A stretch of 64,000 bases of DNA from VFBF01 sp033764865 (GCA_033764865.1 JANRIM010000002.1:55602-119601), one strand, 5' to 3'. Positions 37,201 to 45,940 are shown, counted from the stretch's first letter. Numbers and translations are program-made. Notes: a model not told the origin generated them from the letters alone.

Positions 37201-37665
37201 CTAGAGCGGCTTGCCGTCCTTCGTCGTCTTCGCATTCGACCCCGAGTAGCGGCCCTTGGGAAACGCAAGGTCGATGTCGGAGTATTCGCCCCAGTCGTCG
37301 TCCGAGCGTCCGCCGACGACGAGGAGCGTGGCGTCCGCCGTGGAGAGGTTTTTCAGGCAATGCCCGTCCCGCACGCCGCCCTTCCAGGCGGCGGCGTCGC
37401 CGGCGCGCAGGATCGTTTCGCCCGCATCCTCCACCAGCGTGACCTCGCCCGAGAGCACGTAGACGAACTCGTCCTCCACCGCATGCCAGTGCCTCTGCGA
37501 GGACCACACGCCCGGCTTCAGCGTGACGAGATTGACCCCGAACTGCGTGAGCCCGGCGGCGACGCCGAGCTTCTTCCAGGCGCGCTCGCGACACGGCTCG
37601 TCATGCGGCGGCGGATAGCCGGAGCCTTGGCCGGACGGTGCGGAGGGGATGTCGATCTTGGGCAT
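37201..37665 (-). CDS. Cupin-domain protein
   Basis: 154 aa. The cupin motif 1 is seen in RHWHAVEDEFVYVLSG (HxH, E, then G) around residues 58-73. Motif 2 follows as AAAWKGGVRDGHCLKNLS. The His/Glu set would bind one metal. The C-terminus DIDLAFPKGRYSGS is typical of a small stand-alone cupin subgroup. Function unknown; such proteins include isomerases, dioxygenases and sugar-binding forms. It starts 47 bp after pdhC on the same strand, so it may share its transcript. Confidence 0.85.
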   Translation of the reverse strand: MPKIDIPSAPSGQGSGYPPPHDEPCRERAWKKLGVAAGLTQFGVNLVTLKPGVWSSQRHWHAVEDEFVYVLSGEVTLVEDAGETILRAGDAAAWKGGVRDGHCLKNLSTADATLLVVGGRSDDDWGEYSDIDLAFPKGRYSGSNAKTTKDGKPL

Positions 37666-37712
37666 GGGCGCTACCAGCTCCGTCGAAAACCGCCTTGCTC
37701 CAGCGCGTGGGA

Positions 37713-38996
37713 CTACAGCAGCATGCTCATCGGGTCTTCGATGAATCCCCTGAACGCCTTCAGGAACGCCGAGCCGATCGCCCCGTCCACCACGCGGTGA
37801 TCGCAGGTCAGCGTCACGGTCATCACGGTGGCGATGGCCAGCGCGTCGTTCTTCACGATGGGGCGTTTCTCGCCGGCCCCGACGCTCATGATCATGCCCT
37901 GCGGCTCGTTGAGGATCGAGGCGAAGCTCTTGATGCCCATCATGCCGAGGTTGGACAGCGAGAACGTTCCGCCCTGGTATTCGTGGGGCTTGAGCTTCCT
38001 GTCGCGGGCGCGCTGCGCCAGATCGGCCATCTCGGCGCTGATCGCGGCAAGCCCCTTGGTTTCCGCCGCGCGGACGATGGGCGTGATGAGGCCGCCGTCG
38101 ATGGCCACCGCCACCGCCACGTCGGCGTGGTGGTGCATCGCGATGCCTTCGGGCGAATAACTCGCGTTCGATTCCGGCACGCGCATGAGCGCCAGCGCGC
38201 AGGCCTTGATGATGATGTCGTTGACGGAAATCTTCACGCCCTGGTCCGCGAAGCGCGCGTTGATCTCCCCGCGCGCCTTCAGGAGCCTGTCGATCTCCAG
38301 GTCGATGGTGAGCGGAAAGTGCGGGATGTCGCGGAAGCTGTCGGTCATCCGCCGCGCAATCGTCTTGCGCATCATGTCCAGCGGAACCAGGTCGTAGCTG
38401 CCGGGCGCGATGCCGAGCTGTTCAAGGCTTTTCGGCGCGCCGGCTTGCGGCGTGATGGTCAGCGCGCGCGAGCCGGGAGGCTCGGCTTCCTTGCGCCGGA
38501 GGGGCGATTGGTCCGGCGCATGACTGAGTGCGGCCTCGACGTCCGCCTTGAGAATGCGGCCTTGCGGACCGCTGCCCGTGAGCCCCGCGAGATCGATCCC
38601 GGCCTGTTGCGCAATCCGCCTGGCGAGCGGGGAGGCGGCGACACGGGCGCCGACGTTCGATGGCGCAGGCGCAGGCGCCCGCTCCTTGGCCGCCGCGCGC
38701 GGCGGCTCGGTGGCCGCCGGCTCCGCGGTTGCGGCGGCACTGGGCTTCGCGGGCGCGCCGTTTCCCTTCAACCGCGCGATGGGCGTGTTGACCTTGACGC
38801 CCTGCGCGCCGGCTTCCACGAGCAGCGCCTCGACAACGCCTTCGTCGACGGCCTCCACCTCCATCGTCGCCTTGTCGGTTTCGATCTCGGCGATGATCTG
38901 GCCGGCGGTCACCGTGTCGCCGGGCTTCACGAGCCATTTGGCGAGGCCGCCCTCCTCCATCGTCGGCGACAGCGCAGGCATCAGGATGTCGGTCAT
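37713..38996 (-). CDS. pdhC: Pyruvate dehydrogenase E2, dihydrolipoamide acetyltransferase
   Basis: 427 aa from ATG 38996. One lipoyl domain (residues 1-~78) with the lipoyl lysine in IETDKATMEVEAVDEG. An Ala/Pro linker follows, then the peripheral-subunit binding domain (VAASPLARRIAQQAGIDLAG, near 120), a second linker and the catalytic domain with the C-terminal TCDHRVVDGAIGSAFL (His and Asp of the active site). It transfers acetyl to CoA. The open frame continues upstream but out of family. Its ATG overlaps the stop of the membrane-protein gene upstream. Confidence 0.96.
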   Translation of the reverse strand: MTDILMPALSPTMEEGGLAKWLVKPGDTVTAGQIIAEIETDKATMEVEAVDEGVVEALLVEAGAQGVKVNTPIARLKGNGAPAKPSAAATAEPAATEPPRAAAKERAPAPAPSNVGARVAASPLARRIAQQAGIDLAGLTGSGPQGRILKADVEAALSHAPDQSPLRRKEAEPPGSRALTITPQAGAPKSLEQLGIAPGSYDLVPLDMMRKTIARRMTDSFRDIPHFPLTIDLEIDRLLKARGEINARFADQGVKISVNDIIIKACALALMRVPESNASYSPEGIAMHHHADVAVAVAIDGGLITPIVRAAETKGLAAISAEMADLAQRARDRKLKPHEYQGGTFSLSNLGMMGIKSFASILNEPQGMIMSVGAGEKRPIVKNDALAIATVMTVTLTCDHRVVDGAIGSAFLKAFRGFIEDPMSMLL

Positions 38997-39463
38997 GGAA
39001 CGGCGCCCGGAATGGTGATGGCCGCCGTCGCATTGGGCCGCCATTTGTAGAAGAACGTCAGGTAAACCAGCGCGGCGTAGGTCAGCGCTGCGGAGCACCA
39101 GACGAAGTAGACCACGAGTTCGTCGATGGTGAGCTCTTCGTCCGCCGCGTAGCGGAACCCTTCGGTGTAGTTGCCCAGCGCCGCGCGGCCGGCCGCGCCG
39201 ATGCCGACGGTGTCCCGCAACTCCTCCAGACGCTTGATCAGGCCCTCGTGCTGCATCTGCGCGCCGTACATGATCGCGAGAATCATGCCCAGCGCCACGG
39301 TGACGAAGAAGAAGGCGAGGCAGCGCGTGGCGAGCGACTCGTTGGACAGGACGTAGTTCAATCCCGCGAGGTATACCGAGATCACGGTGAAGAAGACGCC
39401 GACGCCCGCCAGCAACGTGCTCGTCTGCTCGACGAGGAGTTCGACCGTTTCCGCTTCGCTCAT
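38993..39463 (-). CDS. Small three-helix membrane protein of unknown function between pdhB and pdhC
   Basis: 156 aa from ATG 39463. Predicted helices: LLAGVGVFFTVISVYLAGL (~13-35), TRCLAFFFVTVALGMILAIM (~46-66) and VVYFVWCSAALTYAALVYLT (~122-143), with a hydrophilic segment rich in Glu/Arg between helices 2 and 3. No family recognised. It overlaps pdhB by 4 bp upstream and pdhC by 4 bp downstream, so it must be co-translated with E1 beta and E2. That placement is the only clue to its role. Confidence 0.75.
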   Translation of the reverse strand: MSEAETVELLVEQTSTLLAGVGVFFTVISVYLAGLNYVLSNESLATRCLAFFFVTVALGMILAIMYGAQMQHEGLIKRLEELRDTVGIGAAGRAALGNYTEGFRYAADEELTIDELVVYFVWCSAALTYAALVYLTFFYKWRPNATAAITIPGAVP

Positions 39464-40830
39464 GGCTTGCCCCTCCAGCAGACGGCGCGGACCGCGGCGA
39501 CGATATCGTCGGTGTCCGGGATGGCGAGCTTTTCCAGATTGGCGGCGTAGGCCAGCGGCGCATCCACCTGGTGGACGCGCGCCGGCGGGGCGTCCAGCCA
39601 GTCGAACGCCTCCGCAGTGACGACGGCGCACACCTCGGCCCCGACGCCCATGCGCCCCCAGCCCTCTTCCGCCGTCACCAACCGGTTCGTCTTCTTCACG
39701 CTCTCCACGACGGTCGCGGTATCTAGGGGCCTCAGCGTGCGCAGGTCGATGACTTCGGCCTCGATGCCCTCCTCGGCCAGCCGCTCCGCCGCTTTCAGCG
39801 CAAAGCCCACCATCCGCGCATGCGCCGTGATGGTCACGTCACGCCCGACGCGCCGGATCTTCGCCTTGCCGATCGGCACGACCCAATCGGGGACCTCGGG
39901 GATCTCGAACTCCGTCCCGTAGAGCATCTCGTGCTCCAGGAACACGACGGGATTGGGATTGCGGATCGCGGACTTGAGCAGCCCCTTGGCGTCGGCGGCG
40001 TCATAGGGCGCCACCACGATGAGGCCAGGCACGTGCGCATACCAGGATGAGTAATCCTGACTGTGCTGCGCCGCCACACGCGAAGCCGCCCCGTTCGGCC
40101 CGCGGAAGACGATGGGGTTCGTGATCTGGCCGCCCGACATGTACAGCGTCTTGGCGGAGGAGTTGATGATCTGGTCGATGGCCTGCATGGCGAAGTTGAA
40201 CGTCATGAACTCCACGATGGGCTTGAGCCCCGCCATCGCCGCGCCCGCGCCCAAGCCCGCGAAGCCATGCTCTGTGATGGGCGTGTCCACCACGCGCTCC
40301 GGGCCGAACTCCTCCAGGAGACCGCGCGAGACCTTGTAGGCCCCCTGGTATTGCGCGACCTCCTCTCCGATCAGGAACACGTCCGGATCGCGGCGCATCT
40401 CCTCCGCCATCGCATCGCGGAGTGCGTCGCGCACGGTGATCTTCACCATCGTCGCGCCGGCGGGGACTTCGGGATCGGCCTGCGGCGCGGCCCCTGCAGC
40501 GGGGACGAGCGCGCCCGCGACGGAGGCCGGAGCCGATATCGGCGGTTCAGCTTTCGCGATCGTCTCGTGCGGCCTGGCGACCGCGCCGGGCGCATCGCCC
40601 TTCATGCGGGCAATCGGCGTGTTCACCTTCACGCCCTGCGCGCCCTCCTCCACGAGGAGCGCGTCGATCACGCCTTCGTCGACGGCTTCCACTTCCATGG
40701 TCGCCTTGTCGGTCTCGATCTCGGCGATCACCTGGCCGGGCGCAACGGCGTCGCCCGCCCTCACGAGCCACCTGGCGAGATTGCCCTCCTCCATCGTGGG
40801 GGAGAGCGCAGGCATGAGGATGTCGGTCAT
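39460..40830 (-). CDS. pdhB: Pyruvate dehydrogenase E1 beta subunit with N-terminal lipoyl domain
   Basis: 456 aa. Residues 1-~78 are a lipoyl domain (ETDKATMEVEAVDEGVIDAL) nearly identical to that of pdhC. A Pro/Ala linker leads to the E1 beta fold: TVRDALRDAMAEEMRRDPDV, GEEVAQYQGAYKVSRGLLEE, FAGLGAGAAMAGLKPIVEF, and the C-terminal ERLAEEGIEAEVIDLRTLRP. With pdhA it decarboxylates pyruvate on thiamine diphosphate. A lipoylated E1 beta is characteristic of alphaproteobacterial PDH. Its start lies within the MAPEG gene's end (4-bp overlap). Confidence 0.96.
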   Translation of the reverse strand: MTDILMPALSPTMEEGNLARWLVRAGDAVAPGQVIAEIETDKATMEVEAVDEGVIDALLVEEGAQGVKVNTPIARMKGDAPGAVARPHETIAKAEPPISAPASVAGALVPAAGAAPQADPEVPAGATMVKITVRDALRDAMAEEMRRDPDVFLIGEEVAQYQGAYKVSRGLLEEFGPERVVDTPITEHGFAGLGAGAAMAGLKPIVEFMTFNFAMQAIDQIINSSAKTLYMSGGQITNPIVFRGPNGAASRVAAQHSQDYSSWYAHVPGLIVVAPYDAADAKGLLKSAIRNPNPVVFLEHEMLYGTEFEIPEVPDWVVPIGKAKIRRVGRDVTITAHARMVGFALKAAERLAEEGIEAEVIDLRTLRPLDTATVVESVKKTNRLVTAEEGWGRMGVGAEVCAVVTAEAFDWLDAPPARVHQVDAPLAYAANLEKLAIPDTDDIVAAVRAVCWRGKP

Positions 40831-41231
40831 GAATGAAGGCCGGCGATGACGACGTCATGGAGGATCAGGCCGATGCCAGTGAGGCCAACCGCCCAGATCA
40901 GCGGACGGATGAAGGGCAGGCCGAGCATGTAGACGATCGCGTGCGTGACCCGTGACCCGAGAAAGAGCTGGGCGCCCAGCGCGGTGCCGGCGGTGTGCAC
41001 ATCGGCGACCGCGGCGACGAGTACGACCGGCGCAAACATCGTCAGGCCTTCCCGGTGATTGTCGACCACGCGCAGCATGCGCGCATGGAAGCCCGTGGGC
41101 GCAGGCAGTCCGTCGCGGGCGTTGGCGAGCGGCAAAAGCCCCATGGCCCGCACCCCAGCGAGCGCCTGCACCAGGACGAGAAGGATGAGCAGCGCGACCG
41201 ACCACGCCAGCATCGTCAGTTCAGTGGTCAC
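40827..41231 (-). CDS. MAPEG-family membrane protein
   Basis: 134 aa, GTG start at 41231 with GGAGGGG just upstream. Four hydrophobic helices; LLPLANARDGLPAPTGFHAR then MLRVVDNHREGLTMFAPVVL is the MAPEG pattern (membrane-associated eicosanoid/glutathione metabolism proteins), and SRVTHAIVYMLGLPFIRPL is also conserved. Bacterial MAPEG proteins are poorly characterised; glutathione-linked activity is possible but not shown. It overlaps pdhB by 4 bp. Confidence 0.85.
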   Translation of the reverse strand: MTTELTMLAWSVALLILLVLVQALAGVRAMGLLPLANARDGLPAPTGFHARMLRVVDNHREGLTMFAPVVLVAAVADVHTAGTALGAQLFLGSRVTHAIVYMLGLPFIRPLIWAVGLTGIGLILHDVVIAGLHS

Positions 41232-41255
41232 GTTCCCCTCCGGATCTTCTGGTCC

Positions 41256-41537
41256 TCAGGCCCCGATATGCAGTGCGCGAAACACGAGCGGCGTCGCCAG
41301 CGCGCCGCCGAGAAAGCAATAGCCCCACGCCGTCTGGAGGGCCGCCGCGCGCCGGAGCAGAAGCTGTTCCCGCGTCTCGCCGGGGCGTTTGTGCGGGTGG
41401 CGAAAGAAGCGCCACTTCTCGGTCGCCGACCGGTCGCCCTGGTCGGACGCTGCGAGGTTCTTCAGGTGGGCCATCACGAAGGACGAGCCCGCCGCGCCGA
41501 AGAAGGCGATCTGGATGATGTACGGCAAAGCCTCCAT
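41256..41537 (-). CDS. Small membrane-associated protein of unknown function
   Basis: 93 aa. An N-terminal helix (YIIQIAFFGAAGSSFVMAHL) and a C-terminal helix (TAWGYCFLGGALATPLVF) flank a basic, hydrophilic centre with RFFRHPHKRPGETREQ. GAGG is placed before the ATG at 41537. I recognise no family. It lies 24 bp before the MAPEG gene and 9 bp after the DUF5076-like gene on the same strand. Confidence 0.65.
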   Translation of the reverse strand: MEALPYIIQIAFFGAAGSSFVMAHLKNLAASDQGDRSATEKWRFFRHPHKRPGETREQLLLRRAAALQTAWGYCFLGGALATPLVFRALHIGA

Positions 41538-41546
41538 CGCGGGGCC

Positions 41547-41849
41547 TCACCGGACGCCGTTTGCGGCCGGCGCCGCCGAGCCGCCATTGGCGATCTCTTC
41601 GTCGATGTTCACGCGGATCGCGGCAAGGACCTCCGCTTCGGAAACGCCGTGTCTGTGGGCATGCGCGTGCGCGATGTAGCGGGCGACGTTCGCCAGCAGG
41701 CGCCCCCACTTCCACACATCCTCACCGTAGAGACCGGGCGGGAAAATCGCCGCCACCTCCTGACGGTCGACGATCCACACCCGCAGGACTTCGTCCGCCT
41801 CGGCGGCGGTTTCGGCGGCGCGGGGCGGCGGAAGCGGCTGTGACGGCAT
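41547..41849 (-). CDS. DUF5076-like small protein
   Basis: 100 aa, soluble. The core DEVLRVWIVDRQEVAAIFPP, then DVWKWGRLLANVARYIAHAH and a C-terminal VNIDEEIANG, resembles DUF5076 proteins of alphaproteobacteria (recalled similarity, not searched). Its start overlaps the pdhA stop by 1 bp, so it is the second gene of the pdh operon. Role unknown. Confidence 0.65.
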   Translation of the reverse strand: MPSQPLPPPRAAETAAEADEVLRVWIVDRQEVAAIFPPGLYGEDVWKWGRLLANVARYIAHAHAHRHGVSEAEVLAAIRVNIDEEIANGGSAAPAANGVR

Positions 41850-42850
41850 CAGAAGTCCACCAGGATATCGGTCATCAATTCGGAGGGATCGGGTTCGGGG
41901 CTCGACTGGGCGAACTCGGCGCTGGCGATCACGATGGCGCGCACGGCGCGGTCGATGTCCTTGAGCGCATCCTCGTCCGCGTGCCCCGCATCGAGCAGCA
42001 GCGTCTTGACGTGCTCGATGGGGTCGCGATGCGTCCGCACGTCCTCCACCTCCTCCCGCGTGCGGTACTTGGCGGGATCGGACATCGAATGGCCGCGGTA
42101 CCGGTAGGTCTTCATTTCCAGCAGCGTCGGCCCGTCGCCCTTGCGCGCGCGTGCGAGGGCCTTCTTGCCCGCTTCCCGCACGGCCAGGACATCCATGCCG
42201 TCCACTTCTTCGCCGGGAATGTTGAAGCTCACGCCCCGCTTGTGCAGATGCGTTTCCGATGTGGACCGCTGGATCGCGGTACCCATCGCATACTGGTTGT
42301 TCTCTACGATGTAGACGACGGGCAGCTTCCAGAGCGCGGCCATGTTGAAGCTCTCGTAGACCTGCCCTTGATTGGCCGCGCCGTCGCCAAAATAGGCCAC
42401 GCAGACCGCGCCGTTCTTGCGATACTTGTTCGCGAAGGCGATGCCGGTCCCGAGGGAGACCTGGGCGCCGACAATGCCGTGACCGCCGAAGAAGTTCTTC
42501 TCACGGCTGAACATGTGCATCGAGCCGCCCTTGCCGCGGCTGTAGCCGCCCGAACGGCCGGTCAGCTCCGCCATCACCCCGTTGGCGTCCATGCCGCAGG
42601 CGAGCATGTGGCCGTGGTCTCGGTAGCCGGTGATGACCTGGTCGCCCTCGCGCATGGCCGCCTGCATGCCCACCACCACGGCCTCCTGGCCGATGTAGAG
42701 ATGACAAAATCCCCCGATCAGGCCCATGCCGTACAGCTGTCCCGCCCGTTCCTCGAACCGGCGAATGAGCAGCATGTCCCGGTAGTAGGCGAGCAACTCC
42801 GCGCCGCTGGCCCGCGGCGCTCTCGAACGGACGACAGACGCCTCCGTCAT
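41849..42850 (-). CDS. pdhA: Pyruvate dehydrogenase E1 alpha subunit
   Basis: 333 aa. The thiamine-diphosphate/Mg motif runs from GDGAANQGQVYESFNMA to VENNQYAMGT. GRSGGYSRGKGGSMHMFS and RYRGHSMSDPAKYRTREE are the conserved E1 alpha loops. It forms the heterotetrameric E1 with pdhB. It is first of the pdh genes, 78 bp downstream of the FtsB/DivIC gene on the same strand. Confidence 0.97.
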   Translation of the reverse strand: MTEASVVRSRAPRASGAELLAYYRDMLLIRRFEERAGQLYGMGLIGGFCHLYIGQEAVVVGMQAAMREGDQVITGYRDHGHMLACGMDANGVMAELTGRSGGYSRGKGGSMHMFSREKNFFGGHGIVGAQVSLGTGIAFANKYRKNGAVCVAYFGDGAANQGQVYESFNMAALWKLPVVYIVENNQYAMGTAIQRSTSETHLHKRGVSFNIPGEEVDGMDVLAVREAGKKALARARKGDGPTLLEMKTYRYRGHSMSDPAKYRTREEVEDVRTHRDPIEHVKTLLLDAGHADEDALKDIDRAVRAIVIASAEFAQSSPEPDPSELMTDILVDF

Positions 42851-42928
42851 GCGTGACGATCTCCTGGCGGGGGACTATCCATGCCCGACACTAGGTCGGG
42901 GAATGTGGGCCGTCCACCGGCCCGGGTT

Positions 42929-43261
42929 TCAGGGCTGCCCTGCGGTTTGGCCCTGCCCCTCAAGGGCGGCGAGACTGAGCACGATCTCGTCGGCGCGGAC
43001 GGCGTTGAGCACGGCGCGGGCGCGCTCCTCTAGGTAGTCGCGGTCGAAGTCCGGGCTGTCGGAGCGGAGCCGACCGGCGCGGTCCTCCAGACGGTCGATG
43101 GCGTCCGCCAGGTCCGCCTGCTCGGCCTGCAGGGCGCGCTCACGCTCCTGGAGTTCGACGAACGCGAGCAGCCCCTGCCGGCCCGTGAGACCGTGCGCCG
43201 CGAGGTAGAGAATCACTGCGCCCAGCACGAGTCGTGCTGTCGCCCCCTGTGTCAAGAGCAT
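42929..43261 (-). CDS. Septum formation initiator family protein (FtsB/DivIC-like)
   Basis: 110 aa: one TM helix (ARLVLGAVILYLAAHGLTG), then a coiled coil (VELQERERALQAEQADLADA to ~75) and a C-terminal DYLEERARAVLNAVRADEIV. This is the bitopic FtsB/DivIC architecture of the divisome. The position between eno and pdhA is conserved in alphaproteobacteria. Confidence 0.88.
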   Translation of the reverse strand: MLLTQGATARLVLGAVILYLAAHGLTGRQGLLAFVELQERERALQAEQADLADAIDRLEDRAGRLRSDSPDFDRDYLEERARAVLNAVRADEIVLSLAALEGQGQTAGQP

Positions 43262-43368
43262 GGTGTCCGGTTCCGATTCGCGGGCACCGTGAGTCGATTA
43301 CACTAAGAAATCATTACCCATGAATGGCCCACCACATTCTGTGCGGTGCGCCCGAAATAGGCGCAAAA

Positions 43369-44304
43369 TCAGGGGGGTGCAGACGAAGGCAGCGGGAGCG
43401 TGGAAATGACCGCTGGCGCGTGTGCGCCGACCCTCGGCGCCAGGTCCTCTCCAAATTCCGTCCACTGGCTTCGGGATACGAAGACGAAGGCTCCCTCCCG
43501 CACGACGCCGCTGGTCGGCTCCTCCATGGCGCCGCCTCGCACCATTACTTCGAGACCGACCACAGCGCTCCAGCCGGCGTCGAGCTTCAGGCGCAGGACG
43601 CGCGGCGGCGCCACCCCGTTCTGCACGATGACGAGATCATTGCCGGCCCGCGTCACGCCATCGACGCCACGCAGCTCGCTGCCGGCTGGTTGGGGCAGTC
43701 GCGCAAGCGCGCCCGTCGAAATCGTTAGTCCCCAAAGACCATCGCCGTAGTTGGCGAAAACCAGCCGTTCGCCATCCGGCGAGACCGCAAGTCCCTGAAT
43801 GGAGCCGCCGTCGACGCTGGCGATCTGCTCGAGGGTTACGCCCCCTGCCGGCAGCCGGTAGACGCGGCCGGCTTTGGCGTCGCTGACATAGACGGCCCCG
43901 TCGGGCCCCACCGCCAGATCGCCGAACCACTGCGCGCTCTGCGGTGCTGCAAAAAGCGCGGTGCGGCGTCCGGTGCGCAAATCAAACCGCACCAGACCAG
44001 GCGCTCCCGGCGTCGCCACAGCGCCCCAAAGCGCGTTGCGGGGCGGATCGGCGGCGATCCCGAAAACGACGTGACGCGCCCCGCGCTGGGACCAGCGGCG
44101 CAATTGTCCATCGGGCATCACGGTAAAGACGCCGCGCGCATGCACACTGCTGACCAGCAAGCGGCCTTCGGCGTCGTAGGCGACGGATTCCAGAAGCACG
44201 GGTTCGGCGCGCGTGCGCGCAATGGCGACTGGATCGGCCATCGCCGCTGCAGACGACAGCCACAGCGCTCCAAGCCCCACGAGAAGCGCACGCACCGCCT
44301 GCAT
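43369..44304 (-). CDS. Secreted SMP-30/gluconolactonase-like beta-propeller protein
   Basis: 311 aa from ATG 44304 with a signal peptide (VGLGALWLSSAAAMA). Repeated propeller segments follow: LLESVAYDAEGRLLVSSVH, GDLAVGPDGAVYVSDAKAG and GLAVSPDGERLVFANYGDG. This suits the SMP-30/strictosidine-synthase-like family of sugar lactonases, but metal ligands cannot be assigned confidently. The longer frame extending to 45216 is antisense to eno reading and is not used. It follows eno by 2 bp. Confidence 0.78.
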   Translation of the reverse strand: MQAVRALLVGLGALWLSSAAAMADPVAIARTRAEPVLLESVAYDAEGRLLVSSVHARGVFTVMPDGQLRRWSQRGARHVVFGIAADPPRNALWGAVATPGAPGLVRFDLRTGRRTALFAAPQSAQWFGDLAVGPDGAVYVSDAKAGRVYRLPAGGVTLEQIASVDGGSIQGLAVSPDGERLVFANYGDGLWGLTISTGALARLPQPAGSELRGVDGVTRAGNDLVIVQNGVAPPRVLRLKLDAGWSAVVGLEVMVRGGAMEEPTSGVVREGAFVFVSRSQWTEFGEDLAPRVGAHAPAVISTLPLPSSAPP

Positions 44305-44306
44305 CG

Positions 44307-45587
44307 TCACCGCCGCCGCAATGTGGCCCAGCCGGAGTAGACGCCCGTCTCGTCGAGTTCCTCTTCGATGCGGATGAGCTGGTTGTACTTCGCCGTCCGG
44401 TCCGACCGCGCCAGCGAGCCCGTCTTGATCTGACCGCAGTTGGTGGCGACGGCGAGGTCGGCGATGGTGGCGTCCTCCGTTTCGCCGGAGCGGTGGGACA
44501 TGACGGCGGAGTACCCCGCGCGCTGCGCCATCTCCACTGCCTCCAGCGTCTCCGTCAGCGTGCCGATCTGGTTGACCTTGACGAGGATCGAGTTGGCGAG
44601 GCCCTTCTCGATGCCCATGGCGAGGCGCTTGGGATTGGTGACGAAGAGATCGTCTCCGACCAGTTGGCACCGCCCGCCGATCAAGTCGGTCAGCGCCTTC
44701 CAGCCGTCGAGATCGTCCTCCGCCATGCCGTCCTCGATGGAGACGATGGGGTATCGGTCCACGAGGTCGGCGAGATACGCCGCGAACGCTTCCGGCTTGA
44801 GGCTTTTGCCCTCTCCCTCGAGCTTGTAGACGCCCTTCTTGAAGAACTCCGTGGAGGCGCAGTCGAGCGCCAGCACGATGTCGTCGCCGGGCGCATAGCC
44901 CGTCTTCTCGATCGCCTTGAGGATGAACCCGATCGCCTCCTCGGCGCTTTTGAGGTTCGGCGCAAAGCCCCCTTCGTCGCCGACGTTGGTGTTGTGGCCG
45001 GCGGCCTTCAACTCCTTCTTGAGCGTGTGGAAGATCTCCGCGCCCATGCGCACGGCGTCGGCGAAGCTGTCGGCGCCGACGGGCATGATCATGAATTCCT
45101 GGATGTCGATCGGGTTGTCGGCGTGCGCGCCGCCGTTGATGATGTTCATCATCGGGGTCGGGAGCGTGCGCGCCTGGACTCCGCCGATGTACCGGTAGAG
45201 CGTCGTGTCCGCGCACTCCGCGGCCGCCTTCGCCACCGCAAGGGACACGCCCAGGATCGCGTTGGCGCCGAGACGGGCCTTGTTGGGCGTGGCGTCGAGT
45301 TCGATCAACGTCATGTCGATGCGGCGCTGATCTTCGGCGTCCATGCCGCCGATTGCATTGTAGATTTCGCCGTTGATGGCCTCCACCGCATCGCGGACGC
45401 CCTTGCCGTGGTAGCGGTCGGCCTCGCCGTCCCGCTTCTCGACGGCCTCGTGCGCGCCCGTCGAGGCGCCCGAGGGGACCGACGCCCGGCCCATGGATCC
45501 GTCTTCCAGCACCACGTCCACCTCGACGGTGGGGTTGCCGCGGCTGTCGAGGATTTCACGGCCGATAATGTCGGCGATGCCGGTCAT
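44307..45587 (-). CDS. eno: Enolase
   Basis: 426 aa from ATG 45587 with GAGG 7 nt upstream; an in-frame TTG at 45605 is less likely. GREILDSRGNPTVEVDVVLE opens the protein; NVGDEGGFAPNL, SIEDGMAEDDLDGW and MSHRSGETEDATIADLAVA hold the Mg-binding and catalytic residues. It converts 2-phosphoglycerate to phosphoenolpyruvate. A secreted propeller gene follows almost directly. Confidence 0.97.
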   Translation of the reverse strand: MTGIADIIGREILDSRGNPTVEVDVVLEDGSMGRASVPSGASTGAHEAVEKRDGEADRYHGKGVRDAVEAINGEIYNAIGGMDAEDQRRIDMTLIELDATPNKARLGANAILGVSLAVAKAAAECADTTLYRYIGGVQARTLPTPMMNIINGGAHADNPIDIQEFMIMPVGADSFADAVRMGAEIFHTLKKELKAAGHNTNVGDEGGFAPNLKSAEEAIGFILKAIEKTGYAPGDDIVLALDCASTEFFKKGVYKLEGEGKSLKPEAFAAYLADLVDRYPIVSIEDGMAEDDLDGWKALTDLIGGRCQLVGDDLFVTNPKRLAMGIEKGLANSILVKVNQIGTLTETLEAVEMAQRAGYSAVMSHRSGETEDATIADLAVATNCGQIKTGSLARSDRTAKYNQLIRIEEELDETGVYSGWATLRRR

Positions 45588-45695
45588 GGGGGGCGCCTCT
45601 GTCAAGGGATGAGGGATGGTGCGCTGGCTTAGCCCGCATGGCCCGAGCCGATCAATGGCGGGCAGCGCGGCCGGAGAAAGCCGCCGCCGGCGCGC

Positions 45696-45730
45696 AACGA
45701 AACGGCCCCGGCGCGGGTGCGCCGGGGCCG
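45696..45730 (-). terminator. Rho-independent terminator after rpmF
   Basis: A perfect 12-bp stem (CGGCCCCGGCGC/GCGCCGGGGCCG, 45703-45714 with 45719-45730) closes a 4-nt loop and on the minus strand is followed by TTTCGTT. It sits 31 bp past the rpmF stop and before eno, so it should separate the two transcripts. Confidence 0.85.
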
Positions 45731-45760
45731 CAATAGGCGTACTTTCCTAGCGGTGACCGC

Positions 45761-45940
45761 CTAGTCTTCCTTGGGCTTCAAGATCTGCTTGCCGCGGTAG
45801 GCGCCCGACTTGAGGTTGATGTGGTGCGGACGGTGAAGTTCGCCCTTGTCATCCTCGACATAGGCGTTCTTGCCGAGCGCGTGGTGCGCACGGCGCATCC
45901 CGCGCCGGGACGGTGAGGTTTTTCGCTTCGGAACGGCCAT
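45761..45940 (-). CDS. rpmF: Ribosomal protein bL32
   Basis: 59 aa, translated by hand from ATG at 45940 to TAG at 45761-45763. MAVPKRKTSPSRRGMRRAHH is the diagnostic bL32 start, and it ends YRGKQILKPKED. No Cys zinc motif is present, as in alphaproteobacterial bL32. It is a structural component of the 50S subunit. A strong terminator follows. Confidence 0.96.
   Translation of the reverse strand: MAVPKRKTSPSRRGMRRAHHALGKNAYVEDDKGELHRPHHINLKSGAYRGKQILKPKED

Larger units (their letters stand above)
38760..40830 (-). repeat. Near-duplicate lipoyl-domain coding segments (38760-38996 and 40594-40830)
   Basis: The first ~79 codons of pdhC and of pdhB encode almost the same lipoyl domain, and the DNA is also very similar (by eye about 85 percent over the last ~120 bp of each). 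The two copies are direct repeats about 1.8 kb apart. Homology is expected from shared domain ancestry; the DNA-level similarity could also reflect gene conversion. Only the two ends of this interval are the repeat units. Confidence 0.7.
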
